Under the pieces are notes generated by a model. That model had not been told where the DNA came from, did not search any database, and saw nothing but the letters and a program-made list of their open reading frames with translations. A program made the position numbers and the translations under genes. From Candidatus Riflebacteria bacterium HGW-Riflebacteria-1 (GTDB lineage Bacteria; Muiribacteriota; Ozemobacteria; Ozemobacterales; Ozemobacteraceae): a stretch of 64,000 bases of DNA. Where the stretch lies: the NCBI GenBank assembly GCA_002839445.1, contig PGYB01000003.1:62001-126000 (forward strand). Direction: 5' to 3'. This document shows, in pieces, positions 1-7,528 of this stretch. How positions within the stretch are numbered: the first letter of the stretch is position 1; each line of letters starts with the position of its first letter.

Positions 1-1
1 T

Positions 2-343
2 GTCATTGATAACGGCAGCGAGCTGTTTGGCGACCAGAACGGCGCTGAACACGGTTTTGCCGAGCTGGCAAAATATGACAGTAATGGTGACAACAAGATA
101 AACTTTCTCGACCCGATATTCAAGGCACTCAAGCTCTACCGCGACCTGAACGGTGACGGCAAAATTGATAAAAATGAACTGCAGACTCTGCCAGAACTCG
201 GCATAAAAGCGCTTAACCTCAACTTTATGCGCACTAATGCCGACATCAAAGGCAATTCACTGGTGCTGACCGGAAACTTTGAGCGTGAAGACGGCTCTAC
301 CGGGCAGCTGGCCGATGTTCTGCTGGGCTACCGAAAAGTCTGA
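2..343 (+). CDS. EF-hand-like Ca-binding protein, C-terminal fragment
   Basis: The open frame enters from the left edge and ends at TGA 341-343, so only about 113 C-terminal residues are visible. Two Asp/Gly/Asn-rich loops (YDSNGDNKINFLD and DLNGDGKIDKNEL) match the DxNGDGxI calcium-loop pattern of EF-hand/dockerin-type repeats. The run NGSELFGDQNG followed by an LA-x-YD-x-NGD loop and a TLPELGI segment is typical of C-terminal regions of large secreted, hemolysin-type calcium-binding proteins. The product is probably extracytoplasmic and Ca-dependent, but the functional part lies outside the window. Codon use matches neighbouring genes. Nothing here identifies the substrate or partner. Confidence 0.7.
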   Translation, partial: VIDNGSELFGDQNGAEHGFAELAKYDSNGDNKINFLDPIFKALKLYRDLNGDGKIDKNELQTLPELGIKALNLNFMRTNADIKGNSLVLTGNFEREDGSTGQLADVLLGYRKV

Positions 344-386
344 GGTCACTTGGCCCTCCGTCACATTTGAATTGCTGGTTACAAAT

Positions 387-545
387 CGTCATTGCGAGGA
401 GCGTGCGACGAAGCAATCTCATTGTTCGTGCGATTAGCTCAGAGCTGGCTTTTTGGCCACGGACGGCCTTATACATTTGCGCCACAGGAATGGCGCGCAA
501 ATGTGCTGCCTTCGGCAAACCGCTTCGCTGTGCTCGCAATGACAA
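387..545. repeat. MITE-like imperfect inverted repeat
   Basis: The left end (about 387-414) starts CGTCATTGCGAGGAGCG and the right end (about 521-545) reads as its inverted partner, ending GCTCGCAATGACA. Between them lies a second inverted pair, ACATTTGCG at 471-479 facing CGCAAATGT at 495-503. A GTCATTGCGAGGAGCGAAGCGACGAAGCAATC-type sequence is, from memory, a common dispersed non-coding repeat in several bacterial phyla. Both strands carry meaningless open frames through it. No transposase is present, so if mobile it would depend on an enzyme elsewhere. Confidence 0.65.
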
Positions 546-611
546 TGAACCCTTGAACTATATGTGACAGAGGACTGGATTCTCGCAGGAGCAAGGTCGT
601 AGATATCCTCA

Positions 612-1262
612 CTAACTCAGTATTACGACGAGCGCGACGATAAAAACTACGATTGCGCCGAAAAACATCAGCGAGGCAATTGTTGGCAGACCGAATTCGC
701 TGATGACATCACTCCAGTTCCAGTCGCGGTATTCAAATACCGGGTGCGCGCCGGCAATGGCAACCTGAACGGTTTTCTGGTTCTCACCGGGAAAGTATTC
801 GCAGCCGACGGCTGTCGCAAGCCTTTCGGCAAGTCGATTGCTGTCAAACACTGACTTGACACTGGCTTCAGAAACACCGACGAGACGACCTGATTTCAGC
901 AGCATGGCGACCTGGTATTCCCACCAGGTCTGAACTCGTGCGCGGTTATGTATGCCCTTTACCGTAAACGCAGCCACTTCGTCAAAGCGGCAGAAACGCG
1001 TGCGTCTTTCCCAGGTTCCAAGCCTGATCAAATGCAAAACTTGCGCAGTCTCAACTTCGAATTCGAAACTGGCAGTGAGATTAAGCCCAACCCAGGCAAT
1101 AACAACCATGAATGTAAGCGCAGAAAGCAGCATTAGAGCGGCATCGCCACCACCACCTATTGCCAGCCACGCTGCGGCTATAACGCTGGTTAAAAACGCC
1201 ACAAAGACTATGGGAAAAATGAAGCTGGCGAGCTTTGATCGATACTGGCAGATTATTGGCAT
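612..1262 (-). CDS. Membrane protein of unknown function, PH-like core
   Basis: About 216 residues. Two hydrophobic helices lie near the N terminus (FIFPIVFVAFLTSVIAAAW and an ALMLLSALTFMVVIAWVGL stretch) and one at the extreme C terminus (ASLMFFGAIVVFIVALVVIL). The middle is a soluble beta-rich segment (FEFEVETAQVLHLIR through LLKSGRLVGVSEAS) that resembles the single PH-like domain of small bacterial membrane proteins; I do not recognise a named family. I chose ATG 1262; an in-frame TTG at 1301 would add 13 residues but sits almost on the terminator hairpin of the upstream gene. Neither start has a convincing Shine-Dalgarno. It is the last gene of the minus-strand run, beyond that terminator, so it may have its own promoter. 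Confidence 0.6.
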   Translation of the reverse strand: MPIICQYRSKLASFIFPIVFVAFLTSVIAAAWLAIGGGGDAALMLLSALTFMVVIAWVGLNLTASFEFEVETAQVLHLIRLGTWERRTRFCRFDEVAAFTVKGIHNRARVQTWWEYQVAMLLKSGRLVGVSEASVKSVFDSNRLAERLATAVGCEYFPGENQKTVQVAIAGAHPVFEYRDWNWSDVISEFGLPTIASLMFFGAIVVFIVALVVILS

Positions 1263-1309
1263 GGCACTGACCAACTTTTGTTTTTGTAAAGACGCCGGCA
1301 ATATTTTTT

Positions 1310-1343
1310 ACAAAAAGGCGTTGCCTCTCTGAGGGAGCAACGA
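1310..1343 (-). terminator. Rho-independent terminator after the thioredoxin-fold gene
   Basis: Read on the minus strand, GTTGCTCCC and AGAGGCAAC form a stem around a TCAG loop, followed by GCC and a run of five T. It would end transcription of the 1458-1997 gene and the operon upstream of it. Confidence 0.6.
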
Positions 1344-1457
1344 CAAAGCCCTTCAAATGCGAAATTGCGCGGCAAAAAGCAACGAAGCAACATATCGAAC
1401 TAGCGAATCAACCGGCGAGCACAAGACCTCAATTACCGTTGGCTGCAACTGCAAGAC

Positions 1458-1997
1458 TCACTCTGCGCTGTCAGCAGCACCAGATAGCTTCTGCCAGTGG
1501 GCAAGAGCTTCGTCGCCCATGAGCTGCACCTGCTGATAACCGTCTTTGGTAAGCACGCGACCTTCGCTGGTAACTATAATCATCTGCGGAATTTCGGAAA
1601 CGGCAAAATGTTCTTTCATAGCCAGGCGAGCGCTGCTGTCATAGGGTATCGCTGCCCAGGCCATACCATAATCTTTCATATAAGCGTGCATGTCGGTGCT
1701 GTTATTGTCGAAACCAACCATGACCACTTCAAATACGTCGCTGTGTTTATCGCGAAACGGAACGAGAATGCGCGAAAAGGCAGCACAACCGCGGCACCAG
1801 CTTGCTGAAAAATACAGACCAACAATTTTGCCTTCGAGGCTTTCGAGAGCATATTCCTGTTGATCCGCATCGATCAGACCGTCAGGAAATGCCTGTTCCA
1901 GATACCCTGCAGGGTTTTCACCGGCTGAAAAAACCGGGCTGAAAACGAGAATAAAAAGGGCTAACAGGGCATGCAATGCACGAGATTTAAATTTCAT
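1458..1997 (-). CDS. Secreted thioredoxin-fold (TlpA/nucleoredoxin-like) protein
   Basis: 179 residues with an N-terminal signal peptide (KSRALHALLALFILVFSPVFSAG), so it acts outside the cytoplasm. The motif YFSASWCRGCAAF at about residues 62-74 is the CxxC active site of the thioredoxin fold (WCxxC), and IPQMIIVTSEGRVLT carries the cis-Pro loop. The wording FSASWC...F..IL..F is closer to nucleoredoxin/tryparedoxin-like TlpA relatives than to classic thioredoxin. It probably reduces or isomerises disulfides in envelope proteins; the substrate is not indicated. It lies 58 bases downstream of the zinc-ribbon gene and is followed by a terminator. Confidence 0.8.
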   Translation of the reverse strand: MKFKSRALHALLALFILVFSPVFSAGENPAGYLEQAFPDGLIDADQQEYALESLEGKIVGLYFSASWCRGCAAFSRILVPFRDKHSDVFEVVMVGFDNNSTDMHAYMKDYGMAWAAIPYDSSARLAMKEHFAVSEIPQMIIVTSEGRVLTKDGYQQVQLMGDEALAHWQKLSGAADSAE

Positions 1998-2055
1998 TTT
2001 TACATTCCTAACTTAAAGTATTATAAAATAATACTAGCAAGAGGTCCGACAAAGG

Positions 2056-2697
2056 TCAATAGTCTTCTGATTCGCCATCTTCATTGCCATCTTCGTCTTC
2101 TTCAGACTCCAGAAGTTCGGGCGGGACCTCGCCAAGCGCGAGTTCAGGACTTTTGGCAATCAGGTTTACCGCCTCTGCCTCGTCATCAGCGTAGACAACG
2201 ACCTTGGGAAAACTGCGGTCAAGAAGGTTTCCGCCGCCAAATATGTTGCCCAGCGCCCCAGGAGCATCAACGGGCGGCCTGAACTGAAAGCATATCTCAT
2301 TTTTGTTGAGCAGTTCCTGAACCTTGATCAATAAGGCCATATCTTCTGATTCAATCAGCACAACAGCCTCATCATCAGGGATTTCAGTGTAGTATTCAAG
2401 TTCGTTAATCAGTTCACCGGCAACATCTGGGATGAGACCTTCATCGGATGCGTTTTCGGGCGGCTGTTCAAGAAACACATAAGTATCATCACGCAGAACC
2501 GCCCTGATCATCTTCATTCCACACTCCGGGCAGCGCATAGAAGCTGGCTCAGCTTCGATCTGACAAGCCACACAAAGTTTAATTTCGTCGGTCACCTGTT
2601 CGGTAATATTCTCAAGATCATCTACCAGATTGACCTGGCAGTTTCTGCATTCAGTAAAACCTTCGCGGAACTCGCTCTTACATATCGGACAATACAT
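2056..2697 (-). CDS. Zinc-ribbon protein with DUF2007-like domain
   Basis: 213 residues. The N terminus holds two zinc-ribbon pairs, MYCPICKSEF with CRNC and CVAC with CPEC, each CxxC. The middle (about residues 110-185) contains a DUF2007-like signal-transducing fold: an AVVLIESEDMALLIKVQELL strand-helix, a QFRPPVDAPGA turn and a VYADDEAEAVNLI strand-helix. The C terminus is a strongly acidic tail (ESEEDEDGNEDGESEDY). It is cytoplasmic, with no signal or membrane segment. It starts 17 bases after the DUF2877 gene, so is probably co-transcribed. Its function is not known; a metal-dependent or protein-binding regulatory role is only a guess. Confidence 0.75.
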   Translation of the reverse strand: MYCPICKSEFREGFTECRNCQVNLVDDLENITEQVTDEIKLCVACQIEAEPASMRCPECGMKMIRAVLRDDTYVFLEQPPENASDEGLIPDVAGELINELEYYTEIPDDEAVVLIESEDMALLIKVQELLNKNEICFQFRPPVDAPGALGNIFGGGNLLDRSFPKVVVYADDEAEAVNLIAKSPELALGEVPPELLESEEDEDGNEDGESEDY

Positions 2698-2714
2698 TGC
2701 ATTAACCTTCCAGC

Positions 2715-3539
2715 TTAAATTTTCACCCCTATTTTAACCCGGTGCGAAAAATAATACCAGATGCCGCATAAAATATCGGTGCCGGAAGAATGCCCCCACC
2801 CCATCAGCCTTACCAGCTCCGCAGCTCCGACCTGTCTTTGCGTCAAGGTCGCTACAACCTGCTCAAACTGTCTCGAAAAATGACCTTGTGCAGCGAATCG
2901 ATACTGTTGCACGGCCTGCCGGGTTGTTCTGGCTGCCGCTATCTCACAAAAAATCTCTGACACTGACAGCTGGTTGAACCCGTATGACCGGTCAACCAGA
3001 AGCATCGCCGCGAGAAAATCATCAAATGAAGGCGTCAAACCTTCGCCAACACCAAAGTATCCGGCGAACTTTGCCAGATCTGACTCGCCGGCCACAAGCA
3101 GTTCGGCAGCTCCGCACAATGACTCAGGCTGACGTTTGCGCTGCAACACCATATCGAGCACCGGTGATGATCGCCCGAAAAGTTTGAGATTGCTATACAG
3201 CTGCCGCAAATTACCCTGCAGTATCGCGTGATCGATTTGCGCCGGCATTAGCACCCGCTCTAACAGAGGCGCAACCAGCAGATCACAAGTGCCGACAACC
3301 AGACGTTCAGGCTGAAACAAAACTTTGCAGCCGGCCGGCACTTCGGCAACAATATCTGCCGGAAGCAGCACCGAAAGTGGCGTAAGCGCCTGCTGATTCG
3401 CGGTAAAATGCAATATGCCGCCGGGCACTTCGGCATCAAATGAAGTTGAAAACCTGTGCGAAACTTGTATTTCAACGGGCAATTCAAGGTATTGCCGCAG
3501 ATCATCCCGGTAGCAAAATTTACTGTCAGCCGGAATCAT
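2715..3539 (-). CDS. DUF2877 protein, AllH/YlbF-like
   Basis: 274 residues from the ATG at 3539, which overlaps the upstream stop as ATGA; a longer frame to 3590 would run 54 bases into the pyruvate-kinase-like gene and is less likely. The C-terminal half has the family signature GEGLTPSFDDFLAAMLL followed later by GHSSGTDILCGI, the two Gly/Thr/Ser/Asp blocks of DUF2877. In E. coli the family member YlbF (AllH) is encoded beside FdrA and YlbE and has been linked to oxamate carbamoyltransferase activity of the allantoin pathway (established knowledge, from memory). Here the FdrA and YlbE homologues lie 34 kb away on the other strand, and this gene is instead the last member of a signalling operon. 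Confidence 0.8.
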   Translation of the reverse strand: MIPADSKFCYRDDLRQYLELPVEIQVSHRFSTSFDAEVPGGILHFTANQQALTPLSVLLPADIVAEVPAGCKVLFQPERLVVGTCDLLVAPLLERVLMPAQIDHAILQGNLRQLYSNLKLFGRSSPVLDMVLQRKRQPESLCGAAELLVAGESDLAKFAGYFGVGEGLTPSFDDFLAAMLLVDRSYGFNQLSVSEIFCEIAAARTTRQAVQQYRFAAQGHFSRQFEQVVATLTQRQVGAAELVRLMGWGHSSGTDILCGIWYYFSHRVKIGVKI

Positions 3540-4498
3540 TTCAGCCAGTATTCGAGAAACTCGATTACGGCCGCCACCTGAGCGCCACATGCGGTTTCGT
3601 CAGACAATACCAGCCCCGAAAACCCGGATTGCATTGCATCATAAAGCTGCACAACTTCGGCGCGCGAAGGAAAAGCGTTAGCAACCATTGACCCAAGAAC
3701 TTCGCCAGCAATCAGCGCAGGCCGCTGTAAAGCCGGAATCGCAGCTACAAAAAGACTTTGCAGGTGACCAAGTTCTTTTAACCCTGCCTCAGCGCCCAGG
3801 TCACCACGGCACAGCCATAATTCATCAAACTGTTCGGCAATGCACTTGAGATTTAACATCGCCTGGCGTTGTTCGATTTTGGCAATCAGCCTTGCATCAG
3901 CGACTAACGGCCTGAACAACGAGCTTTCATGACCATCTGCAACAAAAGAAACAGCATACGCAACATTAGCGAAATCTTTGCTGCACCTGATTGCCCGAAG
4001 ATCGCCCTCGGTTATCCTGGCCAGTTCAAAAACACGATCAGGCGAGTTAATACCCTTGCCCGAACTTAACGCTCCGTTCTTCGCCACCTCGGCCTGCAGA
4101 TAATCGCTTCCTTTACTGACTACGCGCAATACGACCTTGCGATCATTCAAGAACAGCTCATCACCAGGTGAAGTTTGCGCGAAAACACTCGCAGCAGGAA
4201 CAGGAATGCGCTCACTGCGCGAAGAAGATTCACCGAGAAAAAGTTCTACTCGCGCTGGTAACTCAGTAACTGCCGGGTAAGAGCCAATTCTTACCTTTGC
4301 CCCCTGCAGATCGAGCACAATCGAAAAATCGCGACCAGTCTGCTGCCTGAGTTCCTGCAGGCGAGTCATCCATTCGGAAAGCTTGTCGCCCACGAGATGC
4401 GCGACATTGAGCCTGAACCCGTCAGCAACCTGCGCCATTTTTTTTAACAGCAGGTCAGAAGCGCATGCCGGGCCACAGGTAAGAACGGTCTTAAACAT
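3536..4498 (-). CDS. Short pyruvate-kinase-like protein
   Basis: 320 residues from the ATG at 4498 (MFKTVLTCGPA), overlapping the phosphatase gene by 8 bases; longer starts run deep into that gene. Pyruvate-kinase barrel motifs are present: LDLQGAKVRIG (substrate loop), AKIEQ with the catalytic-type Lys, CRGDLGAE (usual MARGDLGVE) and SDETACG (usual SGETAKG). The B-domain insert is recognisable (PGDELFLNDRKVVLRVV). The usual enzyme has about 470 residues, and the C-terminal allosteric domain is missing: the protein stops just after the barrel. It could be a minimal pyruvate kinase, a kinase with another substrate, or a regulatory relic; the retained Lys and Gly-Asp motif argue against simple decay. 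ATGA overlap links it to the DUF2877 gene. Confidence 0.75.
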   Translation of the reverse strand: MFKTVLTCGPACASDLLLKKMAQVADGFRLNVAHLVGDKLSEWMTRLQELRQQTGRDFSIVLDLQGAKVRIGSYPAVTELPARVELFLGESSSRSERIPVPAASVFAQTSPGDELFLNDRKVVLRVVSKGSDYLQAEVAKNGALSSGKGINSPDRVFELARITEGDLRAIRCSKDFANVAYAVSFVADGHESSLFRPLVADARLIAKIEQRQAMLNLKCIAEQFDELWLCRGDLGAEAGLKELGHLQSLFVAAIPALQRPALIAGEVLGSMVANAFPSRAEVVQLYDAMQSGFSGLVLSDETACGAQVAAVIEFLEYWLK

Positions 4499-5417
4499 GC
4501 TGGGCAAGTGACTTAAGTACCAGCAAAGTAAAGTCATCCTTGAAACGGGTTCCCGAAGCAAACGATCTGGCGGTCGCAAATATCTCATCAGCAGACTTCT
4601 CAGCTGAATGCGAAGAGATCTTTGCAAATTCCTGCAAAAGTTTGTCTTCGCCATAAAAAGAGCCATCAGGTGCCACGCATTCGGTTAACCCATCAGTATA
4701 AAGAAGCATGCTGCCAGAAGACAGGTCCACAACGACTTCATCGCGCTTATCATTAAATCCGAGGCCGAGCATCGGATCATGGCGATCGACAAATTCGGGT
4801 GCTGAACCATGCTGAGTCAGCAAAGGAAAAGGATGACCGGCATTGCAGAAAGTAAAACTCTGCTGTTTAAGGTCTACCACTCCGTAAATTATCGTAAAAA
4901 AACTGCCAAACCTGGTAAAAGGAAACTCCATTTCGAGAGCATCAAGAACTTTTGCCGGGCTGAAAAGATCGATGCCCGAAGAGGGTTTTAGATACTGAGC
5001 GACCGAAACGGTAATCATTGCAGCACGAGGCCCATGCCCGGCAACATCGAGCACATAGCATCCCCAGCGCTCATCATCAAGAGCCTGCAGACCAACAATA
5101 TCGCCGCCAACCTCGTCGCAGGGCTGAAACTTCCAGGCCGCCTCCATAAATGTCGACTCAGGAAGGCTGCCAGGCAGAAGTGTCTGCTGAATTGATGCTG
5201 CGGCTAACAGCTCATCGCGCAACTGCTCATGCAGATTCCTTATGCGCTTTTCGGCATCGGCATAGCGCAAAACCAGTCGTTTAAGCAGTTCTTTTTCGTG
5301 CCGGAGGTCGCTCAGCTCAGCCCACATTTCGAGCATCTGCTGGCGTATCATGCTGTCCTGATTCAGCAGATAGCGGTCTGGTCTGATCAGTTCACTGGGA
5401 AATGGCTTCTTACGCAT
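4491..5417 (-). CDS. Soluble SpoIIE/RsbU-type PP2C phosphatase
   Basis: 308 residues with no membrane segment. Residues about 20-75 form a charged coiled coil (EMWAELSDLRHEKELLKRL onward), followed by the IQQTLLPGSLP motif that begins SpoIIE domains. Metal-binding motifs are complete: DEVGGDIV, LDVAGHGPRAAM, NAGHPFPLL, LLYTDGLTEC and KDDFTLLV. Proteins of this class dephosphorylate STAS-domain antagonists and so release an anti-sigma or anti-kinase partner. The STAS protein at 7529-7858, upstream in the same run, is the natural candidate substrate (inference). The coiled coil suggests dimerisation or coupling to an input protein. It starts 6 bases after the diiron MBL gene, which may supply the input signal. 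Confidence 0.9.
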   Translation of the reverse strand: MRKKPFPSELIRPDRYLLNQDSMIRQQMLEMWAELSDLRHEKELLKRLVLRYADAEKRIRNLHEQLRDELLAAASIQQTLLPGSLPESTFMEAAWKFQPCDEVGGDIVGLQALDDERWGCYVLDVAGHGPRAAMITVSVAQYLKPSSGIDLFSPAKVLDALEMEFPFTRFGSFFTIIYGVVDLKQQSFTFCNAGHPFPLLTQHGSAPEFVDRHDPMLGLGFNDKRDEVVVDLSSGSMLLYTDGLTECVAPDGSFYGEDKLLQEFAKISSHSAEKSADEIFATARSFASGTRFKDDFTLLVLKSLAQHV

Positions 5418-5423
5418 CAGAAA

Positions 5424-6254
5424 CTACCTCTCTTCTGGCATAAGATTGTCTATACCGATATCATCTAATTGCGCCAGTTTCTCGGCCAACATCAACGCGC
5501 TGCGGCGGTCAAGAATGCTGCCATGTTGAGATGCCACCATCTCATATGGCGTGTCTTTAATCTTAGCCAGGCCATAACGCAGTGCTCGCGACGAAGGCAT
5601 AGTAATTCGATGAAAATCTTTATAGCTCTTCAAACGGCAATTAGCTGCTTTGGCTGCACATATCAGGCAGGGCTCCTGGACGCCACAACCATCGGGAAAA
5701 GAGTAGAAAAGCGACCAGTCTTTGTCGTAAGTCCCAAAAAGATCACCAGAAAACAGAATCTTGCTCCTGGTGTCATACACGACAAAACTGCCGCGGCTAT
5801 GACAATACGGTGTGGTAATGAATTCGAGAGTCCTGCCACTGCTGAATTTGAAATGAAAGTTCAGGTCGGCAATGCGGGCAAATTGTGAAGAAGCACCGTA
5901 ATGCCGGATAAACGTGTGGCTGAAGCCGCTTGATATAAGCTTGAGATCGGGCTTGTTGATCATTTCTTCAAAATTTGGAATGCTGCCACAAAGATCTGGA
6001 TCATAATGATCGTAAATAAGCGCGATGATATTGGCAGGATTCAAGCCGGTTTCAAGTATCTTCATCATAACTACCGGAAAATCCGGGCGGCTGCCACCAT
6101 CGATAACGACAGCCTCATCACCGTCAATTATCAGATACGGGTTGCAATGCAGACCACTTGCCTCATCCTGAAATCCTACCCACCATACTCCAGAACCCAG
6201 ATGAACAGACTGTTCACAGTCAACCTTGTTATTACTTAGAAAAAATTCTTTCAT
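5424..6254 (-). CDS. Diiron MBL-fold protein, ODP/flavodiiron-like oxygen-sensor domain
   Basis: 276 residues of metallo-beta-lactamase fold. The ligand pattern follows flavodiiron proteins rather than zinc hydrolases: DHYDPDLCGS (HxDxD where flavodiiron proteins have HxExDH), CHSRGSF (bridging-region His), FSGDLFG (bridging Asp) and SQHGS (last His). No flavodoxin or rubredoxin domain follows, so it resembles stand-alone oxygen-binding diiron proteins that signal to chemotaxis or regulators. A Cys cluster (CGVQEPCLICAAKAANC, spacing 5-2-6) sits between the third and fourth ligand blocks and could bind another metal or cluster. The gene is 6 bases upstream of the SpoIIE phosphatase, which suggests that oxygen or redox state controls partner switching (inference). 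Confidence 0.8.
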   Translation of the reverse strand: MKEFFLSNNKVDCEQSVHLGSGVWWVGFQDEASGLHCNPYLIIDGDEAVVIDGGSRPDFPVVMMKILETGLNPANIIALIYDHYDPDLCGSIPNFEEMINKPDLKLISSGFSHTFIRHYGASSQFARIADLNFHFKFSSGRTLEFITTPYCHSRGSFVVYDTRSKILFSGDLFGTYDKDWSLFYSFPDGCGVQEPCLICAAKAANCRLKSYKDFHRITMPSSRALRYGLAKIKDTPYEMVASQHGSILDRRSALMLAEKLAQLDDIGIDNLMPEER

Positions 6255-6309
6255 TTATTTTACGCCCTAACCTGCGTTACCAGACATCTATATAAAAAAG
6301 CGCACTGAC

Positions 6310-7515
6310 TCAGGCAGAGGCGCTAACGGCAAACCACGACTTGATCCGGTTAAATACGCCCCCCTTTTCCTGGGTCTGCGAGGTATTACCTAGTATCCGC
6401 TGGCACAGCTGCTCCAGACCCTTTACGGCTGGACTCTGCGGGTTAACGTGCCAGACAGGAACTCCTCTGAGAAGCGCTTCGGAAAACACTGCCTCGGCTT
6501 TGGCAACTGTTTGCCACTTACAGGGAATTATCGTCTGCAGATTCTCTAGATACTCAGCATGAGCATCGGTATAAAAATTTGCGACTCCAAGATATTTTTC
6601 TACCGGGTAGTTAAGCCGCGATAAGGCCAGCATCATTCTCTTGAGTCTGGTCAGTGATGAGATGTTACCCTCGGCAACAAACACCATCTGATCTGAAAGG
6701 TCCCAGAGCAGTATTGAGAGTTCGTCTATGTGGCTTGGCACATCAAGAATCAGGTAATCACAGTTCCGCGCGCATTCAAGCACGACCTGGTTAAGGTTCG
6801 AACGCGACACAAACTCTGCTTCCTGAGGCTGATTAGGCGACGCCAGAAACTGAACGCCCGCCATATTTTGAAAATACCTTTTAATCGCATCAAAAACCAG
6901 GCGTTCTTCATTTTGAACAAGTCTTGCCATGTGCGGCTGCGACATCAGTCCAAGATGAACACTGGCATCGCCAAACTGCATGTCACAATCAATAAGAATA
7001 GTTTTCTTGCCGGCGCCGGCAAGATATCTGGCAACATGGGTTGCAACGGTAGTTCTGCCCTGACCGTCTTTTGGCGAAACAATCGATATTATTCGTGCCA
7101 TTTCGGGTGTCTGCGGCATGGCAATCGCCTCGCGAATACTTCGACTGATGCCGAGCAGCAGCTTCGTACCGGCTGTCATCGAGTCAGCCATAATTCGCTG
7201 CATTCCTTCGTGGTTGAGCTCATACAAAGTTGCAGGTTCCATTGTCACGGCGGTATCCTCGTATAGAGAATCTTCGCGCAGCATGGCGATTTCTCCACAA
7301 TAGCCGCCGGCTTTTACCGCACCAAGAATAACGTCATCGCGGCCATCCTTTGCCTTGCGCGAAACGAGCTTTACCGAGCCCATTTCAACGAAATACATGC
7401 TTTTGCACAAATAGCCTTCCTGATAGATGACTTCATTTCTATCAAAGCTTTTGCGCGACATATTCTTGAAAATAACATCTTTGTCTGCCTGAGAAAGATC
7501 TTTTATAGCCAGCAT
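6310..7515 (-). CDS. Cyclic-nucleotide-binding domain fused to MinD/CpaE-like ATPase
   Basis: 401 residues. Residues about 1-130 are a CRP-type cNMP-binding beta-roll (YQEGYLCKSMYFVEMGSVKLV, GGYCGEIAMLRED phosphate-binding cassette). Residues about 140-370 are a ParA/MinD superfamily ATPase of the CpaE/FleN type (ARIISIVSPKDGQGRTT, ILIDCDMQFGDASVHLGL, CDYLILDVPSHIDE). The deviant P-loop is altered: the KGGxGKT Lys is replaced by Arg (KDGQGRTT), which may weaken ATP hydrolysis. There is no DNA-binding helix-turn-helix after the cNMP domain. The product may localise something in the cell in response to a cyclic nucleotide. It lies 13 bases downstream of the STAS gene in the same operon. Confidence 0.85.
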   Translation of the reverse strand: MLAIKDLSQADKDVIFKNMSRKSFDRNEVIYQEGYLCKSMYFVEMGSVKLVSRKAKDGRDDVILGAVKAGGYCGEIAMLREDSLYEDTAVTMEPATLYELNHEGMQRIMADSMTAGTKLLLGISRSIREAIAMPQTPEMARIISIVSPKDGQGRTTVATHVARYLAGAGKKTILIDCDMQFGDASVHLGLMSQPHMARLVQNEERLVFDAIKRYFQNMAGVQFLASPNQPQEAEFVSRSNLNQVVLECARNCDYLILDVPSHIDELSILLWDLSDQMVFVAEGNISSLTRLKRMMLALSRLNYPVEKYLGVANFYTDAHAEYLENLQTIIPCKWQTVAKAEAVFSEALLRGVPVWHVNPQSPAVKGLEQLCQRILGNTSQTQEKGGVFNRIKSWFAVSASA

Positions 7516-7528
7516 AACATCTCCTCAT

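Noticed and set aside
297..545. Minus-strand open frame of 82 codons through the MITE-like repeat
   Set aside because: It follows the repeat itself, has no ribosome site and reads like repeat-encoded peptides.
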